This document shows, one piece after another, positions 1 through 13,248 of a stretch of 64,000 bases of DNA. This DNA is from Tamarix chinensis (lineage: Eukaryota; Streptophyta; Magnoliopsida; Caryophyllales; Tamaricaceae). Every line of letters starts with the position of its first letter. Position 1 is the stretch's first letter. The stretch is taken from NCBI GenBank assembly GCA_030549775.1, contig CM060171.1:139842859-139906858 (forward strand), in the 5' to 3' direction. The notes beneath the pieces were generated by a model. It had not been told where the DNA came from, made no database searches, and saw nothing but the letters and a program-made list of their open reading frames with translations. Made by a program: the position numbers and the translations under genes.

Positions 1-525
1 TTAAGTAAAGTTTAGTATTTTTGTTCTACTATGAAACTAAAAGGTATAAAAGAAGAACAAGTTAGACAAGGAGTGTTTCCATTCACTTTGCATGACCTAG
101 AAAAATATTAATTATATTATTGTACTATAAGATACATTAGTACTTGGGCTCAATTTTAATAGATGTTTATTGAAAATTTCTTTCATGCAAGTAGAATAGT
201 ATCAATAAGGAAATAAATATATAGAATAACGCAGAATTCTAATGAGACATTGTATGATTATTGGGAAATATTTCAAAGAGTGTGTGTTAGTTGCCCTAAA
301 CATCAAATTAGTGATAAATTACTTATTCAAATTTTTTTTATAGGACTAATACCTTATGATAGGACTAAGATAGATGCAACAAGTAGAAGTGCATTGGTAA
401 ATAAAATTCTAGATCAATATTTCAGAGAATATCCATTTTACCAACCACTAAAAAGTAACTTTAACACTTTTAAGACAAAAAATCATCACTTTATAGCAAA
501 ATTTCTCTTTCTTAGTGATGCATGA
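1..525 (+). pseudogene. Ty3/gypsy gag remnant
   Basis: Decayed gag (capsid) region of a Ty3/gypsy LTR retrotransposon, already running at the window edge. Reading from about base 45 and joining frames by eye gives the usual order of plant gag blocks: a PFTLHDLE-like block, a LYY tract, a TW block, a block ending in RKE, then YDYWEIFQRVCVSCPKHQ and a LIQIFFIGL block followed by an I-D-A-T-S-R-S-A-L block (the family norm is FYEGL then IDAASGGAL). The last part is open from 250 to 525, from a TTG and not an ATG. Stops occur upstream of 250. Nothing of pol follows. Family assignment rests on the order and spacing of these motifs and is quite secure. The element is dead. Confidence 0.75.
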
Positions 526-2990
526 TGTCATTATTTGGTCGTTTAGGTGCATCAATATTGTGTTTTAGCCTAAAAAGGCATCCATGAAGCTAAATAACTC
601 AAGGCCTAATATAGAATCAACCATTTTTTTCATTTTACATGAGTGGGAATGAGTCATTGGTTGTGTTCTAATCCAAATTTCATTTACTTTTATTTAACTG
701 AGGTTGTTTCCTCAAAACATTTATCAAATAATCCTGGATAATTAGGTTAAGATCTGAGCCAATCATCACGGAATGTTCAAGAACATCATGTTTGATCAAC
801 ATCTCATCAAATTATTTGTAACAATTCTTTTAGCTATTGTGGTGGCAAATCACTCTATTGTTGGCAAAAAGAATATGATTTTAGTCCCGGTCATGCTCTT
901 ATAGCAAGCTTGGGCAACTCTCTAGGCATCGATTATCTCCATAACTCCCCATTGGTTTAGGAACATATAACCTGGTGGTATACTGAAGGTATTTTGCATC
1001 TCATGTATCTAAAGATGCCAGAGTATGATGTTGTAGGGTAAAGGGAAGTTAACAAACCAAGAATTTAGTGTTGTGGTTCAATCATTCTACATATATTGGG
1101 GGCTTTATTTCTTCTACAATGTGCTTATACTCTTAGCTAAATCTAATTAGGAATGTGGGTTTCTTCTAGACCTAGTCTTTAAGGTGCCCATCTTCTTGAT
1201 TGTATTGAGAAATATGATGTACATTGAACTACCATTATTGATTATGATACACCTAGTTAATCATTTTTTCGTTAATAACTCAATCACCAATGTGTCATGG
1301 TGTGGGGTGGTAAGTCTATGTTCTATGTATTAACAAAGATGATAGGTTGGCTAAATGAATAAAAGTGAAATCCCTTGTAAGGTTTGTGCTCTATGTTGGA
1401 AGCTTCACAAGCGTGTATTTTAGCTTGGGAGATTGTAACTACCTTAATCTCAAATCCTCTAGTAATCGCGTTAACTATCTTCATAATTTACTAAAGCTAA
1501 AGTGGGTTGGAAGGCCTACTATCCTCTTGTTTTTGGTCATTGTTGTGATAGTCTCTTTTCCCTTATCAATAAGATATTTCTAAGGTGTCTTTTCTTGATT
1601 AATTCTACCACTTCAAATGTTAGGGATAATTTCTATCATGGTGTGATCATAGTTTATGTAAAACTTGTAGTACTTAGTTGAGCTACATTTTATGGTTGAC
1701 CCTTTGAACTATAAGGGCCATCTTTGGTACCCACTCTCTTCATAACCTCTACTAGATTGATGTTGAGGTTCTAAAAAGGATATTTCATCTAGCTAGAGGG
1801 GTCTTGAATCATATCTTCTTCATTTTTTGAAGCCCCCATCATATGCGTAAGGGTTAGGGGCCCCATTGTGATAGTTGTCATGCTTGGACTTGCTTTGTCT
1901 GCCATATCATGAGTTATTATGTAGCAGGGATACTCAATTATCCTTACCTTCCTCTCAATTGATATGGGTACAGGCTTTAGGGAGAGAATCTTCTATGGTC
2001 TTACATGGGTACTTTATCACTTCCTTGTACAAATCAAATTATGGTAGTAGCCTCTTTTCGAAGTTTGTTAATTGTCACTATAGTGTCTTAGTGATAGTTT
2101 GGAATCAACACTTCTTCCCACTTTCTTGTTGATTTCCTATTTGATCCAGTGGAAGTCATTTGAAAAATTTTAGAGTTTTCAACTGCTAGCAAATTATTTA
2201 TATAATAGAAAGAGGATATCAAACTATTTAGTAAATAAGTGTACCATTAGAGGGTTTGACCCACTATGTTGATCCTGAACCCTTTACATATGCATGTTTT
2301 ACATATTTCCTTAGGTATGGCTAGTGTAAATATCAATTGCTTGTACTAGGTAATATGGTCATATGGATAAATTGTGCCATTGTATTACCTTATATTTAGG
2401 AAAAAAAACTTCCTAGGAATCTCCACCATCACAATTGAATTGATAAATGGAAGCTTTGGAAATTTCTTTTAGATGCACTTCTTGATTGGTTCTAGCATGT
2501 TGGAAACTCAACGTATCATTTATTTGAACTCCACTATTTTCCTAAAAAAAATCAACCTTGCTAAATTGAGGTATAGCAACCATAGTAGGTACTCATACAC
2601 AATTAAAATCAATGTAACTACGGTTAGTGATAGGAGGTTTGGTAACCAACTTAGTGGTTGTTATGTTAATGTAGGTAGAAAAGGCATGAAGGGCATAATT
2701 CTTAAAAGGAGGGTTAGGAGGCTTGTAGTTTTGAGTTTCAATAGTCTTAGATCCATGGGGATTTCCTCTAAATTCATGCGTTGATGATATATGGTGAAAT
2801 GACACATTTGCCTACTCAAAATCTATTATGGGACTATTATGTTAGCCTTTGTGGATGGTTGTCCCAATGGTTGAGAGGATGCCACCTCTAAACATTTGCC
2901 ATAGAAAATCATGCAAGATTGGTGATGGTGCTGTTAGAGCAACTTGTGAGATCCTTATTAGATTAATCACACTTTCATTTTTAATAAATT
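526..2990. other. No recognisable gene, AT-rich repeat-derived DNA
   Basis: Short open stretches here (for example 1365-1583, 1875-2132, 2473-2784) have no motif I recognise, frequent stops around them and no splice structure. The stretch follows a gag relic and is probably further decayed retroelement sequence, but I could not place any pol domain in it on either strand. Confidence 0.5.
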
Positions 2991-2996
2991 GGTTAT

Positions 2997-2998
<2 letters not shown>

Positions 2999-3090
<92 letters not shown>

Positions 3091-3106
3091 ATATTATATA
3101 TATATT
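2999..3106. repeat. (TA)n microsatellite
   Basis: About 108 bases of almost pure TA, interrupted by a few AT-AT junctions. A run of Tyr-Ile codons in the plus strand is only the translation of this repeat. Confidence 0.95.
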
Positions 3107-3306
3107 CTTTGTGCATTCCTACATTTATCGCATAAGGGCTTAGTATTGATGCTCTATAGCGTTAGTACCCTTGAGCAGTTAAGTTGAAGGACTTACCATC
3201 TTCAATTAGAGATTAGTTATTCTCTACAATATTGATTTACTTATTTTCTATAATGCATTGATCTTTGGGTTAATTAAGGTGGTAATATATTTATTGGATA
3301 ATTATT

Positions 3307-3970
3307 TGATACGGATCCTATCCAGCTATTCACATTTTTCATGCCAAATGGGTCCATGCTAGACAACTCAAACTTGTCACACCAAATAGAGCCCATCTGA
3401 CAATTCATACTTGTCACATCAAATGGGTCCCACCTGGAATTTTGAGACATACTTGTTTGGTAGGTCCCAAATATACTCATCTAGGAAAGGTCCGAACTCC
3501 AACAAAAAATTATCTCAAGAGTGGAGGGTTAACACTACCATATAAACTATTTATAGATCCCCTTAAGAACCAATGTGGGATGTATCATTCCCACCCTTTT
3601 AGATTACTCATAATTGAGAAAAGATGTAATCGAATGGGGCTTTGACACAGCCACACGTTGTCTGCCACTAAGGTTTGACTTTGATACCAGATGATAGGAA
3701 CCCCATTCAACAATTCATGCTTGTCACCCTAAACACATCCCTATTGGATGATTTGTACTCATCAAGCCAAACAAGGCCCATCTAGTATCCTAAGGGATAA
3801 TTTCCTAGAACCAATTGATATGGACCCCCAACTCATACTCGCCTAGAAGGCCCCAAGAGTACTCCACTGTAGAAAGGCTCTAAGTCCACCAAAAAACAAC
3901 TCAAGAGTAGAGGTGACCACCATATAAACTGTCCATAGATTCCCTCAAAGGAACTGATGTGGGATGCATA
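3307..3970 (-). repeat. Two diverged LTR-like repeats in tandem, with a PBS-like site
   Basis: Copy A (about 3307-3582) and copy B (about 3692-3970) are diverged versions of one unit. Both open with TGATA-GGA and both end in a CCATATAAACT, ATAGAT-CCCT, ATGTGGGATG series. The bases just before copy B, 3679-3689, read TGGTATCAAAG on the minus strand, which is the start of the usual plant retroelement primer-binding site for initiator tRNA-Met. This suggests the remains of a minus-strand LTR element. No coding sequence remains between the copies. Confidence 0.55.
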
Positions 3971-3984
3971 ATTATTAGTAATTT

Positions 3985-4739
3985 ATCCATATGTTTATTT
4001 AGTTCAAGTTCTTTAAGCTACGTGCAATTAGTGCTAAGTTATTTAAACCTATATGTGGATTGGGCTAATAGCTATTGATAATGCAATGGTAGTAAATCAA
4101 GGTTATTGATAATGGTGTGAGTTTATTGCATTTTCATAGTGGTATAATGGGATATTGTATGAAAATTTTTGTGTAAGTAGCGTTAAGTTTGGGGATTGGT
4201 AAGCTAATAATGGATTAATCGACCATTCGTTAATAACTCAATTACTTATTGACTTAATTATAGAACCATTTATGTATTTTGGAATTAAAAGGATATATTT
4301 AATATATATTGTAAAGATGATGGGTTGAGATAAGTAAATATCTCTAGGACAAGAATAATTGTTGTAAAAATATATAAATATATTACTTAATTGGCATATT
4401 TATTAGCATCGATAGTTATTTGTAATTAACTTTATAAGACAATTTTCTAGTTAATGTTTGTTGATTGGATCAAACTTCGGGTAACCCTTACTTTATAAAT
4501 CATTATGTTTTGTCAATTTGGTTCTAAATATAACTTTAAAATATGAATTTTATGAATATAAGTTTATTTACGTGTTTTATTTATTTCTTTGCTAATTTAT
4601 TCAGAACATATGTATGGTGCTTATATGATTTTATGTATTGTGGGTGATAATAAGAAATTTATGGTACATGTTGTCTTATTGTATGATTATATATATACAT
4701 TATATTTATTTTCCTATTTGGTATTGAATTATGGTGATG
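3985..4739. other. AT-rich flank, no gene seen
   Basis: No coding signal on either strand. This DNA is continuous with the bases after 8197, because the solo LTR at 4745-8192 is inserted between them with a duplicated CTTGG. Confidence 0.5.
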
Positions 4740-4744
4740 CTTGG

Positions 4745-7700
4745 TATAATACCGCACTTTTGTATGATGGTTGAAAGAGAAATTTTGGGCCTTTGATTTT
4801 AATTCAATGTTACGATTTGATTTGGAATAAAATTTGATTAGAAATCATGTTGGAAAATGAAGTTTATTAAGTTTTACCAGCAAACTCATCGATTGGTTCC
4901 ATGAATCGATCAACTAGTTTATCGATTTAGCCAAATTGGGTTCCTCAATGAAATTGATCGACTAGTTATGAGAAATAGATCAACTGGTGGATGAATAGTC
5001 GATTGGTAGACCTAAACCGATTTAATGGTTTGTCAAGCTAGTTATGTTTTCAAATTTGTTTTTTCTAGAAAATCCCTTACACTAAATTAGAACATTACCA
5101 ACTAATACGAGATTGTCCCTAAGAGATTCCTAACCATTTTTATGTAGCATTTAACCTAAAATATTACCTCTATTTAATCTAGAGGTCGATTGGGATACAA
5201 GAGGGGAGAGATGACCTCAACAATTATCTTCTTCTTCCTCTCTCTTCTGTGTGATTATGAGATCAATTGCTTTGATCTCAAGCATGCTTCTGAGCAATTA
5301 GAAGATTCCTTCCATGCTAACTTCCTATTGCTCCATTCGTGAATGTAAATTCTGGCCTAAATGTCCCAAAATCTCCAGAGACACCATTTGAGATTTGGGG
5401 AAGAGGTAAGCAAATCTTAAACAAATTTATCCATTCTAATCAAATTCAGATGGTCAATGGTAAGGTTTTGAGTCAATCTTAGAACCCTCAATAGTTTCTT
5501 TCGATTTGTTATCTATAAATAAATCTAATCATCCCTTCATTTTACCTTTCTTTATCCACCAAAACTCCTTAAGTCTTACTTTACCTCTCTTCCCTCCATA
5601 ATTGGAGCCTTGTTAATCTACTTCAACACATTCTTTTGATCCTACCTCTAGCTCCTTCTTGTTTCGATTCTCAAGTAAGGTAGTGTTAGATTTTGAGAAA
5701 AGGTTGAGTAGTTTAGTTGGCTTTTCTCTATTTTCTCCTTAAGTAGGTAAGTTTATACTCTCTTCTAATTTTTTAGATTTCAAAACTTGATAAGATTTTG
5801 ATATAATTTTTGAGTTTGAGACTTTGATTTTAAGGTTTTCAAAGTTAAGAATTTCCTATAGTGGAATCCCTATTTTAAGAGGATTTTTGCCTATATCAAG
5901 TCAGTAATTCTTGTTCTTGAAATATTTAATATGTGTTCCTACATGATAAGAGTTATCTTTAGTTGGTTGATACATGTTGGTATGAAGAAATGTTGTTGTA
6001 TGCATGATTTGCATGCTTAAATGACATAAATTGAGTAAAGAGCATGGAAATGGATAAAATAGGCTATGATGATATTATGGTGAGAAATGCATGATAATTT
6101 GGTTGGAAATATGTTAGTTTTTGTTGATACATGTCTTAACATGACCAAAAATGATTTATATGAAAGAATATGCATTAAATTTGTCGTTTGATGCTGTGTT
6201 AAGGTAAACCAATGGATCAGTTCCTAAAATAGTTGACTGATTGACCCAACCCATCGATTGGTATGCCTATGGAGACCTTGGTCTTCTTTTTTTTCTACTT
6301 AAACCCATCAATTGGTTTGGCAAAACCAATCGACTGGTCTATGAATATTTAATTGTTTTATCCAAACCGATCGACCGGTTTAAGGAAAACATGGTCTGGT
6401 TGAGTCAAACCAATTGGATGGTTGACAAAAACTGATCGACTGATTGGGCCAGTCTGATCGACCGGTTCTACTAGTTTGCTTAATTTGCTTCTTTTAAGTT
6501 TGGTTATGCTTTGAGATTATGATTGGTACTATATCATGGCTATTAATGGGATAGAATACATATTTTATCATGGACTATGGGCCTATTTAAAAGATGAAAA
6601 TGGATCATGAATTATGGTATACTCAATGAGTAGAAAAAGGGACTAAATGGGCATTCCACTTATGATAAGTGAGACAAAGTGAGAAAATAGTAAGGAAACT
6701 TAGCTTGGGCTAGGATTGAGGTTAATGATGGATATGAATGAAATTGGCCAAGGATAAATGGCCAACCCACAAGGTTGTAGAAAAATGGAAAGAAAAGGAT
6801 TGATATGGAGTAACATGAATTTGACTCGTTTGTTTTATATGGGCCTTGTATGATCACCCATATTTATGAATAAAATACTAATCATGTAAATAAAAATAAA
6901 GTCGAGTTAAGTATGGGTATGGGTTACCGAATCCTCAATTAGCTATCAACGGTTAGTCCACCTTTTGACATTTTTGGTGCCTTCTGACTTTGCCTTCAGG
7001 CGGGATTCTAGGAGGTCTCGGTGCCTTACCTACTGTAGACACTGATAATGTACTAGGGGGTATCAATATTAAAGGGACTGATTACCTAGATAGTTTGCTT
7101 TGGCCTGAACTTATGTCCATTGTGGTGATTGGCTTTGGCCTGGACTTATGTCCACTTGGTGATTGGCTTTGACCTGAAATTTTTATCCCTTTTTGGATAG
7201 GCTTCCATGGTATGTGAGACTATGGAATGGTGCACAATACATTGCTCGATGATAATAAAATATGGTTGGTAAATAATGTTAAATAATTATGATTGATAAT
7301 CAAATGAATGGTTGACAATTGCCTATGATATGGAAGTAATGATAAGGTTAACCAAATAGTTAAAGTTGGTTTATGCACTTGACTAACTGGTTATGGAATG
7401 GAATATTAATTGAGATGATTGACCTATATCTTACATGGATAAATGGATGACATATCTTAATGGAATTGGATAAATGGAAATAACCCTAGGGGGTTGTTGG
7501 ATTATTCATTGATATTGCTTATATAAGTGGTTATGTGAAAGTGTTATGATTCCTAAGCATAATGCCTTATAGTGGTGAAATTGTATATGATAGCATGTAT
7601 TATACACTCTTACTTGTATATACAGTCCTACCATAATGCATGTTGTACGTTATGTTCATGAATGATAGATTAGCATACTTGTATACATTGAGGGAACAAC

Positions 7701-8192
7701 TTGGCTTAATCAGTACATAGTGTACTCATGTGCCCGTTTGTTTGCTCATTCCCATGAATAGAGGACCATGTGTAGGTTGTTGGGAATGACCAATAAAGGG
7801 CCTACCTCGGTTGGGTCGGAGCTTGTGAGTAAGGACACCTAGAAGCTTTTGGTGGGGTCTGTGGAGGACCATGATTTTTAACTTAGGTATCATGCCCCAA
7901 CTTATGTTTTGTAATCTTGTACTTTTAGTATGTATTTTGTAATGATGTAATCGGAACTCGTCACGGTAGTCTGATGTAAACATTTTTGAAATTATTTCAA
8001 CTAAATTGTTATTTGCGCACTCTACTGTTTTTGGTGTTTGGCTGGTTCAGCCTTATATTTGATATGGGGTAGGCGACGGATGTCTATCCTATGTCAGATA
8101 TGATGGCAACACCCCATTTTTTTCCAAGTGTTTTATGCTTCCACAACATATTTTAACGAAATTTTTTAATAGTAAAAAATGGGGGTGTTACA
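4745..8192 (+). mobile_element. Solo long LTR of a Ty3/gypsy-type element (3.4 kb)
   Basis: The 3' edge is GGGGGTGTTACA (8181-8192) and the 5' edge is TATAATACC (4745 on), a one-base decay of the TGTAATACCC start seen in a related LTR at 45358. The same five bases, CTTGG, stand immediately outside both edges (4740-4744 and 8193-8197), as expected for a 5-bp target-site duplication. Inside are two clusters of a degenerate motif around GATCGACTGGT/ACCAATCGA (4885-5040 and 6195-6470), which recur in the LTR at 20407-22629. There is no pol or gag inside, so this is an LTR left by recombination between the two LTRs of a full element. Confidence 0.7.
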
Positions 8193-8197
8193 CTTGG

Positions 8198-8990
8198 AGT
8201 GTGACCCAAGTGGTGTATATTTAAAAAGAACTTGAATCAAAAGTTTTTTTTTTGTTTAAGAAAAATCACGTTTATGAAAAATACTATTTTTGGAAGGTGT
8301 TAATTATTATTTTTTGAAATTACCAAGTATGGAAGGTACCTAGTCTTGGAAAAGTGGTTCAAAAATGGATACGAATATGTGTATATGGTAGTGTGTTTTG
8401 GTTGCTTCTATGGTGGCCTTGAATAAGACATTGAAACTTGAGTTGAGTTAATGGTCGTTTGGGGATGGCCTCCCGGAGTTAGGGATCGACAATATCCTTT
8501 CCTAAGATATTATAGTGACTTGGTTTATTTACCTAGCTAAGAGCTATTATGGGTCCATGTCTATTCTAATAGAATAGAATTGTCTAGGAGGTGGATCTCT
8601 TATGGTTGGTTTTAATTATTATTAGATGGCTTTGGACTTATTTGTCAGGTGACCTACGTGGTTGGGTTTTGCCAACACAATAAATAAAATTAAATGGTGT
8701 ATGGTATGTGGTAAATAATTAAAGAGGCTTGATAAATGGTGAACTTATATTTGCCTAATCAATTGAGTTATATGTAGTTGTATTTGATGTGCTATATGTA
8801 TATATATATAGACACACTCGTAGACACATACACACGTTATCTTTTCTTTCTTTCTATATAATATGTTAATTATTTTCCTAATTAACTTGTTATATGATAA
8901 GTAGATGTGTAACAACCTAGCCACACAAATAGTTAATTAGAGTACTTTCAGGATTTATGACCGACCCCGCAGATGAATACAAGTATTTTT
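8198..8990. other. No gene seen
   Basis: AT-rich DNA resuming the sequence interrupted at 4744. It holds a short TA tract near 8795-8815. No coding motifs recognised. Confidence 0.4.
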
Positions 8991-8994
8991 CGAA

Positions 8995-9240
8995 GTGAAC
9001 AAAGTTGGCAAACTGAACTTGAAGAACATTGAGTTTGTGTGGGATTGCTTGAGTTTGGTAGGTCGTCTCATTCTATCTGACAAGAAGGTTAGATCGAGGA
9101 TGAGCTATATCCTCGGCAACAATAATCCGGAGGATATGAGTGGGATAAGGGGTGCAAGCTGGAAGCACGAGAGGAGAACAACAAACAACCTTGCTCATGC
9201 TATTGTTAAATACTCTATTAATAGTGCGTATTGTTTATGA
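8995..9240 (+). pseudogene. Possible RNase H-like tail of a non-LTR retroelement
   Basis: An 81-codon open stretch with GTG start and TGA stop. Its last third carries R-R-T-T-N-N-L-A-H-A-I, resembling the R-x-x-N-x-x-A-H-A-L-A-K signature at the C-terminus of RNase H-like domains associated with plant LINEs. The first two thirds match nothing I recognise. If correct, it is a fragment of a long dead LINE. A chance open frame is a real alternative. Confidence 0.25.
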
Positions 9241-9780
9241 GAGGTTTTGCCTTCTAGCGCAGCGGGCGTTTTTTTTTTCTGCTAAAATAAATAAATAAAT
9301 AAAACTTGGGAAGGAAACTAGAAGACAGGGCTTTTGATACAGGCTTTACTTACACTTCACCAAGATGCTTAAATTTAATTGGTTCCGAACTATCAAACCC
9401 ATGCACAAGGCACCCCCCCCCCACCCTAGCTAGATTGCTACTGATCTTTTTGTAGCTGATCCAAGGGTGGGATACCATAACATTTTACGATTCACGGGTG
9501 CATGTATGTTTAATCTCCAATTTCTTAATACTTATGCATGTATTACCATAGTTCTTACCATTGATATATCAAACCCGGGCTGGGATGGCCGGATTTTCTC
9601 TCTTCTTTTCTTCGGGGTACTTTTGGCTGCGGGAAGCATGCAGTTTCATTTCGGACGTAGTTGTTTATAACTTGTTAAAGAGCAACAACTTTTAATCTGG
9701 AGAACATACATGCTGCATATATGGTTTTGTATTATGTAATAGTAACAACCGATGAGGAGAAACCTATGGGCTATAGCTAG
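9241..9780. other. Region 3' of the WAT1-type gene; no other gene seen
   Basis: It holds a T10 run, an AAAT microsatellite (about 9284-9302) and a C11 run near 9412-9423. The part next to 9780 is expected to include the 3' untranslated region of the minus-strand transporter gene. No separate coding signal. Confidence 0.4.
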
Positions 9781-10776
9781 CTAGCATAGAAGAGGCTTCT
9801 GAGCGTCGTACTGCGGATCATCGACGTTAACGTCGTCGACAGGAATATAACCTTCTTTGCCCTTAGCCCATAGAACAAAATAGAGCCCTGTGAACATGAG
9901 AAACATCCCTACCAAGCTGCAATCAATACACAAAGTAACGTACGGTATCAATTAGCTAGCGGAGTCGAAATAGTAAGTAAATATATATATATACACACAC
10001 AGAGACATGCACACAGTCTCTCCCTCTCTCTTATATATGCGTGAGTAGGTGCTGTGGATGTACCTTCCAAGGGAGAGAATTTCTCCTATAGTGACGGCAG
10101 AGAGGATAGCTGAGATGACAGTCGAAACAGGACTAAACATAGAGACAAGGACCGGCCCTCTTTTCTTCATCGCCCATCCGTTGAAGCTTACGCACACTCC
10201 ACTTACAGTCCCTGCCTGATGGGAAACAGTACGTGGGTTGTCAGAGACAACGTCGGCTAAGGAAGCATGTGTCCGAAAACTAGAGAGAGCAGCTCGTATC
10301 ATATGTATTGAATTTAATTACCAGTAGAGAGTATGCAGCCAAGTCAGCAAGACTAATAAGTGGCCAACCGATTTCAAACTCATGCTGCTGACCAAACTCA
10401 ACAGCCGCAGTGATCACCACACCAATTATAGACGTAACGGCACATAATGATATCGGTGCTGGGAAATCGCCTAAAGTATGAGCCTGAAGTACGATGTTGC
10501 TTGATAGCACAAAGACAGCCGCGATCAGATACAAACAGCCCGTTATCTTTTCTTTGTCAAATATACCACCACCAATGATAGAGTCGGCTGCTGCGCCGGC
10601 AGAACTAGTTGTTAGATCTGCAGCCGCGGAGGAAGAGGAGGAGGGCGCTGCTGCTGCTGCGGTGGTGCTTTGTAGAAGACTCATCATGATGGCACCTGCT
10701 ACACATATTAATGTCCCGACTATCTTCACCTTACTGTACAAGCACCTTACATCAACCTTCTCCAACCTACGTATTA

Positions 10777-10830
<54 letters not shown>

Positions 10831-10867
10831 TCAAAGGTTCACTGCAAGTTTAATCATATACATATAC

Positions 10868-10898
<31 letters not shown>

Positions 10899-11664
10899 AT
10901 ATATTATATATATATATATGCGCGCATCACGAACATTTAGATCCCATATATAGTGAATTGAGTTAGTAGCTAGTTACCTGAAAACCCAAGCAATGGCAAA
11001 GATGAGGGCTGGAGCTAGATTGGGCATGGCTGTAACCATTGCTGGTGATGTCAGCTTTAGCCCGTTCAACAGCAAGGATTGGAACAATGTTACCCTGGAC
11101 TTAATTTGTAGGTACGACACAACCCACGGTTAGTGCACATACATTCACATTTTGATGTTTATATGTGCCAAAACTTGTAAAGCTTTATGCGAACTTACGA
11201 TCTATGATATATAGATATAGACATACTAGTAGCCCTACGACTTCTTGCTTTATTAGTGATCAGTTGTAATTGTTTGGTGTTGGTCGTTACGGCCTTTTTT
11301 TCCTCCTTCTTTTAGGGGGAAAAAAAACTCATGTAGAAGAGTAATGTTATATGCTTACAACTATAATTTTACATTTATAAATTTTTCTATCAATTTAATT
11401 ATCTTATCCTTACCCATAAAGCTCCAACATTTTCTCTTTAATTTACCTACGAGCTTTTTCTAAGCATATTAATAAATAAATAAATAAATCTTATAAACTC
11501 CCACTCCATGCCTTTGAAAGAAAAGGGTAGGATGTAAAACATATAATAGTTGTGCCAAGCCATTTGGTATAAAAGTGAGGTTTAATCCCTGTATCTCGTG
11601 TTACTGGCCATTGTTAAGCTTTAAATATTTGTTGGAATCTTAGTATTGCGAGCTCATAGCTTTT

Positions 11665-11704
<40 letters not shown>

Positions 11705-13248
11705 TTCAGCTAATTTTTCGGTTGGTCGTTCCAAAAATATACCCTACTAATCAGATAAAAAAAGAAAGAAAGAAAGGTCTTGGCCAGACGTAAAATCAAA
11801 TCATGAATGTAAAACCACAATCATGGTACACTCGTACGAGTAAAGTCCAAATCAAATGACGTTTTGAAGCGAACAAAAACAGAATTCGGATCATTGCGAT
11901 CCGAAAAATCTTTCAAAGGGCTCCACAGAGGAAGCTGCAGTCATGGAACGGAATCGTCGGTTATCTGCCGTCGACTCAGTATTCACTTGTCACTTGCCAG
12001 TGACGTGGTTTTCTAATTTCTATAATATAGGACTGGTGACCGGCGGCATGCATGAACGATGCGATTAATCGATCGATTAATTAAGCCTTATGCATTATGC
12101 TGCTTCCTACCCAACAAGAACCTCCTCCTCTCATAAAAGAAATCTTTCGTTTAATGGCTAATTAAACTCCCTACCTACCTAGATAAATAAAGTAATTAAC
12201 GAAAAACTCCCTGTAGATTTTAAAATTTTATGAAACATAAGTGATTGCAGCCGAGTTTGGAAATTTCGATACCATTACGTGCCTAATAATAATTATATAT
12301 ATATGGCTAATAAGTGCAATTGAGCCACGCGTACATAAACTAATCGATGTCACGATTAAAACTATAAATAAATAAAAAGACATACGGGCAGATAAAAATA
12401 CGGCAATATATATAAGCTAGAACTAATGATCGATATCACATTATTTTTTTTATGAAGGGATAAAAATAAGGAAAAGTTTGATGAAAATTATGAAACAGGC
12501 TCAATGAAAAGAAAATCTAAGTTTTTTTTTCCCCGAAGTAAATTAATCAATTAACCTAGTTCCTTGCTAGCTAGTTAGCATATATATATGTTTATGAATG
12601 TTGTCCATTAATTTCCTTGTAAACCTGATAAAAATAACTTGCCGAGTCATGAACAATATGATAATTAATAATCAAAACATAATAATAATAATAACAATAA
12701 TAATATCGAGAAGAAAGAAGAAAAAATGAGAAAGAGGTAACGAAGATTAATTAGAGATAGTTAATTAATAATTACCCGCTAAAGGAGATGAGAACAAGCT
12801 GAACGAACAACTTGAGGGTGAATTTGCTGGGCCACTGCTTCCTGCACCCCAGATAATAATCCAACGTGATTATTATTATTAGGAACTCGAAACGAAATTA
12901 TTTTAAGAAAAAATCAATTAACGAAGAAGAAGGAAGGGAGGGAGGGAAAAAATAAAAATAAATAAATTAGTAGATGGAAAGCGCACATGATGATGATGAT
13001 GACTATGATAAGTCGGTACGGACTACGTACCTCTCAAAAAGGATGGAGATAGGAGAGAGAACAAGGAAAGTAGCGAAGGAGGAGAAGACGATGAGGGAGA
13101 GAGGATTAAGGCCTAATGACATGACATAGCTCAACAGAATCGCATTCCCTGCGTACACAAACTGGACGCCGATCAATCCTCCGACGACCACCACGTCCTC
13201 CACCACCTCCTTCTTTCTCCTCATCATCACCCCCGCCACCCAATTCAT
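9781..13248 (-). CDS. WAT1-related (nodulin MtN21/EamA) membrane transporter, six exons
   Basis: Predicted ten-helix drug/metabolite-superfamily transporter; relatives move amino acids or auxin across plant membranes, but the substrate of this one is unknown. Exons on the minus strand: 13248-13031, 12841-12776, 11094-10978, 10766-10322, 10215-10064, 9916-9781. Every intron is GT-AG and the phases join to 1134 nt, 377 residues plus TAG. Family marks: [12 protein letters not shown] in helix 1, [13 protein letters not shown], the [18 protein letters not shown] block (second half of EamA 1), [30 protein letters not shown], and [20 protein letters not shown] in EamA 2, ending [12 protein letters not shown] and KPLL. 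Residues about 168-200, between the two EamA halves, form an Ala/Ser-rich loop. Length matches the family. Start chosen at 13248; Met8 or Met9 is equally possible. From memory the best match is Arabidopsis At5g47470. The reading frame is intact. Confidence 0.95.
10767..10977. repeat. (AT)n-filled intron 3 of the transporter gene
   Basis: Intron 3 is 211 bases long and more than half of it is two dinucleotide arrays (about 10778-10826 and 10867-10920). Such arrays mutate quickly in length. The splice signals at both ends (AG/GTAAC and TACGTAG/G) remain outside the arrays. A similar (TA)n tract lies in intron 2 near 11668-11698. Confidence 0.9.

Noticed and set aside
2849..3187. 112-codon open frame rich in Tyr-Ile
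   Set aside because: It is the translation of a (TA)n microsatellite with unrelated flanks, not a protein.
4885..5040. GATCGACTGGT clusters as a regulatory operator or riboswitch
   Set aside because: They are degenerate repeats inside an LTR, repeated again at 6195-6470 and in another LTR. No evidence of a discrete binding site beyond repetition.
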